A stretch of DNA of 46,224 nucleotides from DATEXQ01 sp036846005 (GCA_036846005.1 DAIUCV010000003.1:1-46224); one strand, 5' to 3'. Numbered from the stretch's first letter, positions 18,317 to 27,296 are shown. The notes: generated from the sequence alone by a model not told the origin. Numbers and translations: made by a program.

Positions 18317-19009
18317 TTATTCTTTTTTCTCTTCTTCTTTTTCCGGAGCCGGTGCTTCTTCTTTTTCTACTGTTTCGCCTTCAGGTGTCTCTACCGGTAC
18401 TTCTCCCTCTCCAGCTTCAGGAACCGGAGCTACAGGTACTTCTTCTACTTCTTCTTTAATCGCCTCTACTTTAACCAAAATTACTTCCATGTCATTTTTG
18501 ATCTCTATTTTCTTTTTATCTACTTTTAAATCCTTCACAAATACTGCGTTATCAACTTCAATCAAATTAGAAATGTCCACTTCAAATTTATCAGGAAGAT
18601 CAGTTGGTAAAGCCTCTACTTCAATTTCTTGTATATATTGAACAACAGTCCCCAATCCTTGTTTTTCGGCTGGAGATTCTCCTACCAATTCAACTGGAAC
18701 TTCGGCGGTTACTTTCTCCTTAAGATCAACCTGAAGAAAATCGACATGAATCGGCTTATCACTTAAGGGGTCCATTTGAACATTGTGTACAAGAACCGGT
18801 CTTTTTTCTTTGCCTAATTCTATTTGAAGTAAGCTTGTTTCTCCGACTTTTTTAAACATATCTTCAAAATCTTTTTCTTTTACCATCAAAGAAACAGACT
18901 TAATATTTTTTCCATAAATATTTCCAGGAAGTATACCTTCTTTTCTCATACGTTTTACTTTTCTTCCTGTTATTTCCCTTTTTTCGGCTTTAAGAATTAA
19001 ATTTACCAT
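18317..19009 (-). CDS. rplY: Large ribosomal subunit protein bL25, CTC form
   Basis: 5S rRNA-binding protein, 230 aa. The N-terminal L25 beta-barrel (residues 1-90, starting LKAEKREITGRKVKRMRKEG) is followed by the CTC/TL5 second domain (about 95-185, with VELVGESPAEKQGLG and LPDKFEVDISNL). The last 40 residues are Glu/Pro/Val/Ala-rich and low-complexity, which is common in this form. The gene appears to have its own promoter inside the end of the upstream DUF4012 gene, with a perfect hairpin at the start of the leader. Confidence 0.95.
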   Translation of the reverse strand: MVNLILKAEKREITGRKVKRMRKEGILPGNIYGKNIKSVSLMVKEKDFEDMFKKVGETSLLQIELGKEKRPVLVHNVQMDPLSDKPIHVDFLQVDLKEKVTAEVPVELVGESPAEKQGLGTVVQYIQEIEVEALPTDLPDKFEVDISNLIEVDNAVFVKDLKVDKKKIEIKNDMEVILVKVEAIKEEVEEVPVAPVPEAGEGEVPVETPEGETVEKEEAPAPEKEEEKKE

Positions 19010-19014
19010 TTATT

Positions 19015-21876
19015 TTATTTCCTGAAAGAAATTCGCGAGACGATGTCTCGCGAACTAGACGCTGTATTATACTCAATTATATTTACTTTGGTCAAGGAAA
19101 AAGGATCTATTTCTTCAAAATTAATTTCTTGGGGAAATTCCAAAGTAATATTTGCTTTTAAAATATCTTGTCCCGCCTGTTTTCTCCAGTAAAATAGATA
19201 TTCTCCATTATTTTTAAAATTTAAATTGTGATTTCCACTCCACTCAAATGTTATTTGTTTAGATTGACCAGGAAGAATCTCGACAAAAACTCCTGCCTCT
19301 ACGTATCCTTCGATATTTTTAACAAAAGGATTTGTAACTTTCACATCTCCAGCTCCTTCGTCTCTTACTTCTTTAAATACACTCCCTCCAGGTGTATATA
19401 TCCTTATATATGATTTATATTTCCCTTTATAACCCAAGGCAGGATTAGCATTATTTTTAAAACTTAATGTCATTGTTCTGATAATCTTTTTTCCGTCTAT
19501 TCTATTTATTAATTTTCCATTTCTCTCAACAAAATAGTTAGCGCTATTACCCCCGACATTTGCTTCGATTACAGAAAGCCAATCCGAATAACAATTGTTT
19601 ATTTTACATAAAGGAAAGTTTATGCTTCCGTCCCATCCTAAATCAGAAATCGTTTTCTGGGCTTTGTTGTCGTGTAAAAACACTTGAACATGACGATCGT
19701 TTAATTCCTGGAAAATATTAGTATCAAACACTATTCTATTTTGCTGATTAAATGAAGGTATAATTTTTAATATTTCTCGTATTAAATCTGGATAATAATC
19801 ATTACTGATGTTTTTGACCGTAGAATCTCTGTTGGCTTGTGTTTGGATCATTTCGTAAAAATTATTTTCATCTAACGTCTGATTAAAACTTTTAAGATCC
19901 AACTTTCCGGTAATCCTTAATAAGTCTTTAATAAATTTCAAGTCAAGAGCAATTACTCCGTCAACAGACTCCCCTATTTCTTTATCTAAAAACCATTCTG
20001 CCCTTTGTGCTGAAGAGGGAAAATTAGGATCCCAATTTGAATCTCTCAAATACCAATTTTCTTGTCCTAAATAATTCTGTATTTCCGCTGGAGGCTCTAC
20101 CCAACCTTTTAGTTGCCCATCTACTGAATATACATCCATTATATTGGTATCTACCACACGACCTTTATTAAACTTTAATAGGGTAATTGCTTCAATAAAA
20201 CCTCCTGTTGGTCTTAACTGAAAATTATTTTGAAAAAGTATAAGATACGTTTTCGGAGCATCTTGGCCTAAAATATTCGGTAAGTAATCAACTAAAAGTT
20301 TTATTTTAGCAACCACATCTCTTTTCCCGGTTAAATTAATGTTTGCTGCTTGGTTTTTTAAGTACACAGAACCCAAACCGTTAAGTTCTTTATATTCTCC
20401 TTCTAAAAAAGATATTTCTCGATATAAAGAATCCAAGTCAAGAGAAAGATCTTTGGCGAAATTTACAACATCATAAGGAGAATTTCCCAGAATATTAGTC
20501 ATTAACAAACCTGATTTTTCATACACATCAGCTAGCTTAATAAGTACCTGTAAATTGTTATCTATAAATAACGCGTCTGTTTTCCCGGAGTAAAAGAATT
20601 TATTGAGAATGGGAATGAATGAATACTGTGAAAATATATAAGATGAAGCTTTTGAGGATGAAGATGAAACCACGAAAATATTTTTGGATAGATTTAAATT
20701 ACCTTTCAATAAGACTTTTTGTCCTAAATAAACACCAAATATAGATATTAATAGTAAAATTACAGGTAAAACCAATATTAGAAAAATAGTTATGATAATT
20801 TTGGTTATGAAATTTCCCAAGATCTTTTTCTTTTTACCGTTTTTCCCGATATAAATTTTATTTGTCTTTTTTAATTTATTTTCTGGTTCTTTTTCGGAAA
20901 TTGGTTTAGGTATTTTCCTTGGTTCTCTATTGGGTATCTTTATCGTTTCTGGATACGGTTGATGCGTATTTTGTTCAACAACTGTTGCTATTTGGGGTTC
21001 GTTCTTCTCACTTTCTTCTACTAAAAAATCTGGTTTGGATTTAGAGTACCAATCAATTGTTAATTTAATTGCATCTTTTAACGATGTATCACCTGTTATT
21101 GTTTCTCTTTTATTGCATTTTATTTCTGTCCATTCCTCTTTGGTTTTAAATATTAAACTACTATCAATTTCCATTAACTCTTCTATTCCACTTAAAGAAA
21201 CCTCTTTACCCAATAAAAGAACTTCTTCTCCGGGAAAACTGAATGAAAACAGATTTTTTACTATATTTCTCGCTGCATCTGCAATATAGATAGGTTTTAA
21301 TATTTCATTAGTTGTTGGTTTTGCTATCTTATCTGACAATATCTTCCCTCTTAAGTATCTGGAAATAAGAAATCTCTTGGTCAAAAGCATTCTTGGACCC
21401 ACTGGAGGGTCTATATAAACAATCTCAACGTTGGTGGGTATCTTACTAAAGAAATTTCCTACCAACTCTTCCATTTTATTAAAACCTTCTCTTAAATGAC
21501 TATTTGGAAAAACAAAAAGGCTCTTTACTCCTTTTTTATTAATGATTTCTACTGCCCTTGATAATTTTTCCTTTTCTTTGATAAATATTAAATCTTGATT
21601 CTTGCTGTCTATTTTTGCAAACAAAGCACTTTCATACAGTAAATAGCTAATATTTTCTTCCTCATCTAATTGGTTGTAACTTTTAATTGAATAATTAATG
21701 TTTTCTTTGAGGTGCGAGGAAAGAGATTTCCAATCTTGAATATTTTCTGTAAAAACATTTACACGGCAATAATTTGCCAGAAGACTTTCCAAAATACTGA
21801 TAGCTAAACCCTCTGGTTCTGAAAATAAAAATACTGTTGGTTTGTCAAACTCTTCAAGCTTAAAGGGTTCATTCAT
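19015..21876 (-). CDS. DUF4012 protein with N-terminal epimerase-like domain
   Basis: 953 aa. Residues 1-285 resemble a degenerate NAD-dependent epimerase/SDR: TVFLFSEPEGLAISILESLL at the Rossmann start, VYIDPPVGPRM at the substrate loop, and KPIYIADAARNIV like the YV.D.A element. The GxxGxxG and YxxxK motifs are not evident, so catalysis is doubtful. After a Lys/Pro-rich linker comes a TM helix (about 353-380) and a large extracytoplasmic part with the DUF4012 core (FQNNFQLRPTGGFIEAITLL, about 550-670) and a beta-rich C-terminal domain. DUF4012 function is unknown; it is common in CPR and actinobacterial polysaccharide contexts. Its 3' end holds the rplY promoter. Confidence 0.8.
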   Translation of the reverse strand: MNEPFKLEEFDKPTVFLFSEPEGLAISILESLLANYCRVNVFTENIQDWKSLSSHLKENINYSIKSYNQLDEEENISYLLYESALFAKIDSKNQDLIFIKEKEKLSRAVEIINKKGVKSLFVFPNSHLREGFNKMEELVGNFFSKIPTNVEIVYIDPPVGPRMLLTKRFLISRYLRGKILSDKIAKPTTNEILKPIYIADAARNIVKNLFSFSFPGEEVLLLGKEVSLSGIEELMEIDSSLIFKTKEEWTEIKCNKRETITGDTSLKDAIKLTIDWYSKSKPDFLVEESEKNEPQIATVVEQNTHQPYPETIKIPNREPRKIPKPISEKEPENKLKKTNKIYIGKNGKKKKILGNFITKIIITIFLILVLPVILLLISIFGVYLGQKVLLKGNLNLSKNIFVVSSSSSKASSYIFSQYSFIPILNKFFYSGKTDALFIDNNLQVLIKLADVYEKSGLLMTNILGNSPYDVVNFAKDLSLDLDSLYREISFLEGEYKELNGLGSVYLKNQAANINLTGKRDVVAKIKLLVDYLPNILGQDAPKTYLILFQNNFQLRPTGGFIEAITLLKFNKGRVVDTNIMDVYSVDGQLKGWVEPPAEIQNYLGQENWYLRDSNWDPNFPSSAQRAEWFLDKEIGESVDGVIALDLKFIKDLLRITGKLDLKSFNQTLDENNFYEMIQTQANRDSTVKNISNDYYPDLIREILKIIPSFNQQNRIVFDTNIFQELNDRHVQVFLHDNKAQKTISDLGWDGSINFPLCKINNCYSDWLSVIEANVGGNSANYFVERNGKLINRIDGKKIIRTMTLSFKNNANPALGYKGKYKSYIRIYTPGGSVFKEVRDEGAGDVKVTNPFVKNIEGYVEAGVFVEILPGQSKQITFEWSGNHNLNFKNNGEYLFYWRKQAGQDILKANITLEFPQEINFEEIDPFSLTKVNIIEYNTASSSRDIVSRISFRK
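19032..19054 (-). other. Perfect 10-bp hairpin at the 5' end of the rplY leader
   Basis: TTCGCGAGAC (19032-19041) and GTCTCGCGAA (19045-19054) are perfectly complementary around a 3-nt loop. It is coding for the end of the DUF4012 protein, yet lies a few nt after the predicted rplY transcription start. It has no T tail, so it is not a Rho-independent terminator. Confidence 0.6.
19066..19095 (-). promoter_or_regulatory. Promoter for rplY inside the DUF4012 gene
   Basis: On the minus strand TTGACC (19095-19090), an 18-nt spacer, and a perfect TATAAT (19071-19066). Start of transcription is expected near 19060, about 50 nt before the rplY ATG. This is one of the best promoter matches in the window. 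Confidence 0.65.
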
Positions 21877-21974
21877 AGATTTATGCTAAGTTAATTACCG
21901 TAACTTTTCAATTTCCTTTATTAAAGAGGTGTAAGTCGGCCACTTGAAAAGAAAGTTTTTTTATGTGTAAGCGG

Positions 21975-22430
21975 TTAGAGATTTTTTTCAAAAATACTAG
22001 GACGTGAAATTTTCTTGATGTTTTCATCTAGTATTTTATTTACCAAAAAATCCGTTCGATGGTTTTTGTTTCTTGGAATAAAATTATAAAATATATTTAT
22101 TTTTAAATTATCTTCCATTTTTTTTATAGAAATAATTAAAGGTTTTAAATTTTTACTTTTTATTTTATATAAACCGCTTAATTGTTTAACAACCAGTTGT
22201 GAATCAAGAAAAAATATTATTTTAGAATATCTTTTCTTATCAGAATAATTCGCTAACCATTTATAAGCCATTAATACTGCATTGTATTCAGCAACATTGT
22301 TGGTAGCCTTACCTAAAAATCTTGATTCATTATATATTTCCTTACCTTTTATTAAGACGGCAAAAGCAGATGCAGCAGGACCAGGATTTCCCCTGGCTCC
22401 CCCATCGCAATAAATATTAAGTTCTTCCAT
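21975..22430 (-). CDS. Ribonuclease HI-like protein
   Basis: 151 aa, RNase H fold, predicted to cut the RNA of RNA-DNA hybrids. Catalytic positions are visible: Asp in YCDGGARGNPG, Glu in NNVAEYNAVL, Asp in FLDSQLVVKQL, and the C-terminal Asp in RNKNHRTDFLVN. It lacks the basic protrusion of E. coli RNase HI and resembles the shorter RnhA-like/YpdQ type. It is last in the rpmH-yidC unit, 6 nt after the ligase gene. Confidence 0.9.
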   Translation of the reverse strand: MEELNIYCDGGARGNPGPAASAFAVLIKGKEIYNESRFLGKATNNVAEYNAVLMAYKWLANYSDKKRYSKIIFFLDSQLVVKQLSGLYKIKSKNLKPLIISIKKMEDNLKINIFYNFIPRNKNHRTDFLVNKILDENIKKISRPSIFEKNL

Positions 22431-22436
22431 GTTTGT

Positions 22437-23723
22437 TCAAGTAAATTTTATATCTTCTCGTAATATCATAGCAAAAATCAAGACTTCTAAAAGAAGATTC
22501 TGTTGAATGGTTATCCAATAATGATCAAAAAAACCTGTCAGTAAAACAAATAACAGTAAATAGATAAAATTTCTTTTATTAAAAGATAAAGTCTTATTAA
22601 GAATTCTTATTGAAAGAATAAAAAAGATTACCAGACCCATCAAACCTGTTTCAGCAAAAATTAAAAGATAGATATTGTGTACCGGTTGTAATAACCAGGA
22701 ATTGTCTTTTGAATATTTCGGAATATTTTTTATGAAATTACCCAAACCAACACCAAAAATAGGATGTTCCTTAATCATTTCTCCAGACGTTTTTATTAGA
22801 GAAATTCTTTGGTAGATATTTTCCACATTATTAATTTTAGATGTAATAAAATTAGTCTTTATACCCAATAAAAGAATACTTGTAATAATTAATAATATTG
22901 TTGTTAGTTTACCAACCATAATTTCTTTCTTTTTGTTATTAATTAAGAACCAAAATATTCCTGTTACACAAAGGGTGAAAATAACAGTCCTTGAAAAAGA
23001 AATTACTATTCCCAGAAAAGCAAATACAATCACTAAATAATAAAGTCTTCTATTTAAACTTTTACCGAATAACAAAAACAGGAGTATGGATATACCTAAA
23101 AACCCAGCTAATGAATTGGGGTGTGGGAAGGTCGAATAAGCTCGCATAAATTGTCTACCAAATATATCAACTAGTGCAATTCCCGGTGTATAGATAGAAA
23201 ATGCTCGCTCTCCTAAAATATAAAAGGCTCCCCCAATTGTTCCTTTATGAATAAATTGTAACATGCCAATTATTACAAAAAATATAATAGAAAATGCTAA
23301 AGGTTTAAATATCCATTTCTTGATTTCAATCTTCCGATATTGGACTACAAAAACGCACAACATGGCAAGCTCTAACAATTTTAACCATTTATAAATAGCT
23401 AAATAATAATTTGTAGTAAAAATAATATTTAAGAATATTAGAATTAATAAAGGTACCAGATATAAACCGAGGTTTTTAAACTTTACTTGATATCTGTTTA
23501 GCGAAATATCTATAAGCCACAGAAAAAAGATTGTTAAAATCAAAATATCACTTAAATATAGCGTGGGTGCAAGGTAATCTATACGTATACCATAAACAAA
23601 CGCCCATTTAGGCCAAAAATGTAAGGCAAGTTGACTGGGAATTAAAAATATGAAGATTTGAAAGGTTTTTTCAAGAAGAAAACTAACAGTTGGTATTAAT
23701 TTCTTTTTTCCGATAAATCCCAC
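22437..23723 (-). CDS. O-antigen ligase/polymerase family membrane protein
   Basis: 428 aa with about a dozen hydrophobic segments. The Wzy_C-type loop is recognisable: YSTFPHPNSLAGFLGI, SFSRTVIF, GVGLGNFIKN and PVHNIYLLIFAETGLMGL. Members join or polymerise lipid-linked glycans at the outer face of the membrane. The gene lies within the ribosomal-protein/insertase cluster next to the origin, 5 nt after khpB, which is an odd place for a glycan enzyme. It looks very A+T-rich by eye. The glycan substrate is unknown. Confidence 0.85.
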   Translation of the reverse strand: MGFIGKKKLIPTVSFLLEKTFQIFIFLIPSQLALHFWPKWAFVYGIRIDYLAPTLYLSDILILTIFFLWLIDISLNRYQVKFKNLGLYLVPLLILIFLNIIFTTNYYLAIYKWLKLLELAMLCVFVVQYRKIEIKKWIFKPLAFSIIFFVIIGMLQFIHKGTIGGAFYILGERAFSIYTPGIALVDIFGRQFMRAYSTFPHPNSLAGFLGISILLFLLFGKSLNRRLYYLVIVFAFLGIVISFSRTVIFTLCVTGIFWFLINNKKKEIMVGKLTTILLIITSILLLGIKTNFITSKINNVENIYQRISLIKTSGEMIKEHPIFGVGLGNFIKNIPKYSKDNSWLLQPVHNIYLLIFAETGLMGLVIFFILSIRILNKTLSFNKRNFIYLLLFVLLTGFFDHYWITIQQNLLLEVLIFAMILREDIKFT

Positions 23724-23728
23724 ATTTG

Positions 23729-24217
23729 TTATTTTCTAGAAGGTTTTACAACTAAATATCGCTCTTCACCTTCCCCTATTGATTCTGTTTCTATTCCTTT
23801 AATATCACTTAAAACTACATGGATTATTCTTCTTTGAGAAGGATTTAAGTTATATAGAGATTGGGGGTTGCCAGTTTCTTTTACTCTATCTGCAGTTTGA
23901 ATTGCTAGATTTTTAAGATATTCTTCCTGCTTTTCTCTCCAATCTCCCACATCTACTGTTACTCTTCTCCACTCCCCAACTTTTTGCTTTAACATCATTC
24001 CTAGTGCAGCTTGAAAAGATATAAGTGTTTCACCATGATTTCCTATAAGAAGGCCTCTTTCACTCTCAGTAATGATGTTTACTTCTATTGCCTCGTTTTC
24101 CTTATCTTCACTAACCTCAACCTCTGCTTTAGAACCCATTAACTTTAAAAGTTTTTGGGCATGCTCTTTAACCAGCTCTACATCTTTTATTTCTTTCTTG
24201 TCTTTCGTTTTTGCCAT
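23729..24217 (-). CDS. khpB: RNA-binding protein KhpB (Jag), KH-R3H
   Basis: 162 aa. A KH domain (about residues 20-90, IGNHGETLISFQAALGMML) is followed by an R3H domain (about 95-160, with the R-x3-H spacing in RRIIHVVLSDIKGIETESIG). The N-terminal Jag_N domain of Firmicutes Jag is absent. KhpB binds many RNAs together with KhpA in other bacteria and affects division. It sits directly after yidC, its conserved position. Confidence 0.93.
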   Translation of the reverse strand: MAKTKDKKEIKDVELVKEHAQKLLKLMGSKAEVEVSEDKENEAIEVNIITESERGLLIGNHGETLISFQAALGMMLKQKVGEWRRVTVDVGDWREKQEEYLKNLAIQTADRVKETGNPQSLYNLNPSQRRIIHVVLSDIKGIETESIGEGEERYLVVKPSRK

Positions 24218-24220
24218 ATT

Positions 24221-25033
24221 TTATGTTTTCGATTTTAGCAAACCAAAACGTTTTATCCAAGGCTCTAATGCTCCCCAACCGTTGCTTTGGTATTGTTGTA
24301 AAAACTGCCATAAAGAAAAGAGGAGCCAGTAAAGAGCAAGTCCCGCAGGAAAGCTCATTCCAAAAATTATAGTAAATAAGGGAAAAGTATAAACCATCGA
24401 TTTTTGCATTGCTGTTTGGATATCATCAGTAGCCCCTTTGGTCTTCTTGGCAATTTTTTGTTCCGCCTTAACAACCGGCATCATTAACTTAGACGAAAAT
24501 AGTTGAATTAAAGCAGCAAGTATAAGTATTGGTCCGGGTAATTTGAAAGGAATAGAAGGAATATGAAAAACATCCGGTTTGGTTACGTCTAAATATATAA
24601 ATTTTGTATTAACTATTTGATTCTGAGAAAACTTCAAGGGTTCATACAGAAGCTTGTTAAAATTTTCTGCGATATTCCCTCCTGGAGTTAAGGTTCTGGT
24701 GAATACGTTAAAAAATGCTATTAAAACGACTATTTGTAAAAGATAAGGTAGACATCCGGCTGAAGGGCTTACTTTATTTTGTTTATAAAAATCTGCTTGG
24801 GCTTGTGCAAACTTCATCTTATCCCCTTTATATTTTCTTTTTAACTTTTCCAATTGGGGTGCCAACTCCTTCATTTTTTGCATAGACTTCATATAGGGTT
24901 TGGTTAAGGGATTAAGCGCAAATCTTAAAAAGATACTAAATCCGATGATGGCAACTCCTAAATTTCCACCAAGTAATTTATAAAAAAGTATGAGGCCGTT
25001 AGCTAGAGGTTGAATAAGTATTGTTTCAAACAT
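24221..25033 (-). CDS. yidC: Membrane protein insertase YidC (Oxa1 family)
   Basis: 270 aa, the short form without the large periplasmic domain of proteobacteria. It places membrane proteins in the bilayer alone or with SecYEG. Visible features are the conserved start (LANGLILFYKLLGGNLGVAI), PLTKPYMKSMQKMKELAPQL in the cytoplasmic hairpin, FNVFTRTLTPGG, and ALYWLLFSLWQFLQQYQ in the last TM helix. Five TM segments are expected. It lies 3 nt after yidD. Confidence 0.97.
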   Translation of the reverse strand: MFETILIQPLANGLILFYKLLGGNLGVAIIGFSIFLRFALNPLTKPYMKSMQKMKELAPQLEKLKRKYKGDKMKFAQAQADFYKQNKVSPSAGCLPYLLQIVVLIAFFNVFTRTLTPGGNIAENFNKLLYEPLKFSQNQIVNTKFIYLDVTKPDVFHIPSIPFKLPGPILILAALIQLFSSKLMMPVVKAEQKIAKKTKGATDDIQTAMQKSMVYTFPLFTIIFGMSFPAGLALYWLLFSLWQFLQQYQSNGWGALEPWIKRFGLLKSKT

Positions 25034-25036
25034 AAA

Positions 25037-25261
25037 TTAGGGTATAGGATCCCAACCAAAACTTTTTGAAAAAGGATGACATTTAATTAACCTTAAAAGA
25101 GTAAATCTGGTTCCCCTAATAATACCGTGTTTTTGAATTGCCATATTGGCATACTCGCTGCAGGTTGGTTCAAACCTGCAACCGCCTCCGAATGTTAATT
25201 TTAATAAATTAGAAATCGTCGACTTATAAATAAATGTAATAAAACTAATTATTTTTTTCAT
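25037..25261 (-). CDS. yidD: Membrane protein insertion efficiency factor YidD
   Basis: 74 aa. The family core FEPTCSEYANMAIQKHG and LIKCHPFSKSFGWDPIP is intact, including the conserved cysteines. It overlaps rnpA by 17 nt in another frame, the common arrangement in which it is translated from within the rnpA end. Confidence 0.96.
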   Translation of the reverse strand: MKKIISFITFIYKSTISNLLKLTFGGGCRFEPTCSEYANMAIQKHGIIRGTRFTLLRLIKCHPFSKSFGWDPIP

Positions 25262-25601
25262 TTTTCAATTCCATTTTTTCCAAAAGTATTGTCATATCTA
25301 ACCTTAAATCTTCTTTTGTCTTAAGTATTACCTTCCTTTTTACTAAAAATATCAAGCTGTATCCTTTTTTGAGAAGCGCAATATTTGGAAGTAAAATTTC
25401 TTTAAGAATTCTTTTTATTCTATTTCTTGCAACTGCGCTTTTACTTATTTTGTTAGAGATTATTATTCCAATCCTAATGGGTTGATCGTCTTCTCTTTTG
25501 TATAGAACTGCTGAAAAACTTTCGGCTTGAAAGGTTTTACCTTCTTTTTTAATTCTATCGAAATTATCCTTTGCAGATAACCTGTTCTCCTTAGACAACA
25601 T
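25245..25601 (-). CDS. rnpA: Ribonuclease P protein component
   Basis: 118 aa, basic. The RNR motif is present as AVARNRIKRILKE, preceded by RIGIIISNKISKSA. It binds the RNase P RNA, which is not encoded in this window, for tRNA 5' maturation. It starts 10 nt after rpmH. Confidence 0.95.
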   Translation of the reverse strand: MLSKENRLSAKDNFDRIKKEGKTFQAESFSAVLYKREDDQPIRIGIIISNKISKSAVARNRIKRILKEILLPNIALLKKGYSLIFLVKRKVILKTKEDLRLDMTILLEKMELKNEKNN

Positions 25602-25611
25602 AAATTCTTTT

Positions 25612-25737
25612 TTAAGGTATCAGTCTTTTTCTTCCCTTTATTCTTCTTTTGGCTAAGACCTTTCCTTTCGATCTTTTTCTAAAACCAATTTTTCTGACTC
25701 TTTTAATCTTACTTGGTTGATAAGTTCTTTTCGGCAT
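25612..25737 (-). CDS. rpmH: Large ribosomal subunit protein bL34
   Basis: 41 residues, found by reading the minus strand directly: [18 protein letters not shown] at the start and GRKRLIP at the end, with the family's KRTYQPS and [13 protein letters not shown] blocks. It is the first gene of the rpmH-rnpA-yidD-yidC-khpB series, diverging from dnaA. An extended -10 promoter abuts its ATG. Confidence 0.96.
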   Translation of the reverse strand: MPKRTYQPSKIKRVRKIGFRKRSKGKVLAKRRIKGRKRLIP

Positions 25738-25742
25738 AGGAA

Positions 25743-25751
25743 ATTATAACA
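25743..25751 (-). promoter_or_regulatory. Extended -10 promoter abutting rpmH
   Basis: Minus strand TGTTATAAT (25751-25743), then TTCCT, then the ATG at 25737. Only 5 nt separate the -10 from the start codon and there is no Shine-Dalgarno, predicting a leaderless or near-leaderless mRNA. Confidence 0.6.
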
Positions 25752-25792
25752 TGTAAAACTGGAATCAAAAAGAGTTTCGGTTTTTTTGGGGG

Positions 25793-25820
25793 TTGACTAA
25801 TTGTGGATAACTTTTATAAC
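25793..25820 (+). promoter_or_regulatory. dnaA promoter with a DnaA box in the spacer
   Basis: TTGACT (25793-25798), a 16-nt spacer, and TATAAC (25815-25820). The spacer contains TGTGGATAA (25802-25810), an exact DnaA box on the minus strand. DnaA binding here would block its own promoter, as in several other bacteria. A weaker extended -10 (TGCTATACG) lies at 25894-25902. Confidence 0.6.
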
Positions 25821-25916
25821 TATTGGGTAACGTTAAAACAATTAGCAAGAATAAACTTCGACCCATAAAACTTACTTGCCCTCTTAAGCTATTTGCTATA
25901 CGCAATTTTTAATAAT

Positions 25917-27281
25917 ATGGAAGGTATAGATAAAAAACAAGTTTGGTTAGATTTTCTGGAGAATATCAAAGTTTCTGTATCCCCAGCTATATTTACAACG
26001 TGGTTCTCTCAAACCCACCTAACCAAGCTGGATAAAATAGATGATAAAAATATTGTCGAAGTAGGATGCCCTTCACCTTTTGTAAAAACAACTATTGAAA
26101 GTAGATATTACGGACTTATTCAGGATTCGCTTTCAAGCATTTTAGGTAATAAATGCGATTTAATATTCGTGGTTAAGGCAAATCCTAATCCTAAAATAAA
26201 TAACGGTAGTCCTTCACCACTTTTTGAGCAGGGAAAAGAAGACACCAACCTAGATTCCCAAATCAAGAATTCCCGTTTAAGAAAAAATTTTACTTTTGCC
26301 AATTTTGCTGTATCTTCTTCTAATCAAATGGCTTGGGCTGCTGCCGATGCCGTTTCACAAAATCCCGGAACTGCTTACAACCCTCTTTTTATCTGGGGAG
26401 GTGTTGGGGTAGGGAAAACCCATTTAATGAATTCCGTGGGGTATGAAATTCTTAAAAAAGGAAGTGATAAAAAAGTGCATCTTTGTACAGGTGAGGATTT
26501 TACTAATGATATTGTTGAGGGTATTAGAAAAAAGACAACGCAAAACTTCAGAAACAAATATAGAAAATTAGATGCACTTCTAATTGATGATATTCAATTT
26601 ATTGCCGGAAAAGATGCTGTTCAGGAAGAATTTTTCCACACTTTTAATGCAATTGTGGCAGCAGGAGGACAAATTATCCTTACTTCCGACAAATCTCCTT
26701 CTGATATCTCAAAATTAGAAGAAAGATTAAGAAGTAGGTTTGAAGCAGGATTAATTGTAGATATCGCCCCTCCAGATTTTGAGCTGAGATGCGCCATTAT
26801 TCAAATTAAATCTAAGGAAAAAGAAATTGATCTTCCTATGGATCTGGTACAACTTGCTGCTGGAAACTTGGATTCTGCAAGAAAAATTGAGGGTTTTTTA
26901 GTTAGACTATTTTCGGAAACAAAGTTAAAAAAAATTGTCATATCAGAAGATTTAATAAAATCAATATTGGGTAAAAACGAGGCTGAGAAATTGGATAATA
27001 AGCGGACGCCGGATGAAATACTAAATGCTGTCTGTAAACATTTTTCGATAGGGAAAAGGTCTATTTTAGGTCAGTCAAGAATAAGATCTTTCGCACTTCC
27101 CAGACAAATTCATATGTATATTTTAAGAACATCTCTCGGTATGCCTTATGAAGAAATAGGAAGAGTAGTGGGGGATAGAGACCATACTACGGTTATGCAC
27201 GCGGTTGATAAAATTACCACTCTGGTCTCAAACAATGTGCAAATACGTGAGGATATAGAGGGGATAAAAAGTAAGGTTTGA
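25917..27281 (+). CDS. dnaA: Chromosomal replication initiator DnaA
   Basis: 454 aa. Domain I (about 1-75, VWLDFLENIKVSVSPAIFTTWF) contacts helicase partners, a short linker follows, the AAA+ domain carries Walker A GGVGVGKTHLM (about 160) and Walker B LLIDDIQF (about 220), and the C-terminal domain IV holds the DnaA-box-reading signature VVGDRDHTTVMHAV (about 420). The ATG at 25917 is used because the in-frame TTG at 25893 adds a stretch unlike DnaA N-termini. No ribosome site is evident. It diverges from rpmH and is followed by the predicted origin and dnaN. Confidence 0.98.
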   Translation: MEGIDKKQVWLDFLENIKVSVSPAIFTTWFSQTHLTKLDKIDDKNIVEVGCPSPFVKTTIESRYYGLIQDSLSSILGNKCDLIFVVKANPNPKINNGSPSPLFEQGKEDTNLDSQIKNSRLRKNFTFANFAVSSSNQMAWAAADAVSQNPGTAYNPLFIWGGVGVGKTHLMNSVGYEILKKGSDKKVHLCTGEDFTNDIVEGIRKKTTQNFRNKYRKLDALLIDDIQFIAGKDAVQEEFFHTFNAIVAAGGQIILTSDKSPSDISKLEERLRSRFEAGLIVDIAPPDFELRCAIIQIKSKEKEIDLPMDLVQLAAGNLDSARKIEGFLVRLFSETKLKKIVISEDLIKSILGKNEAEKLDNKRTPDEILNAVCKHFSIGKRSILGQSRIRSFALPRQIHMYILRTSLGMPYEEIGRVVGDRDHTTVMHAVDKITTLVSNNVQIREDIEGIKSKV

Positions 27282-27296
27282 GGATAATTAATAATT

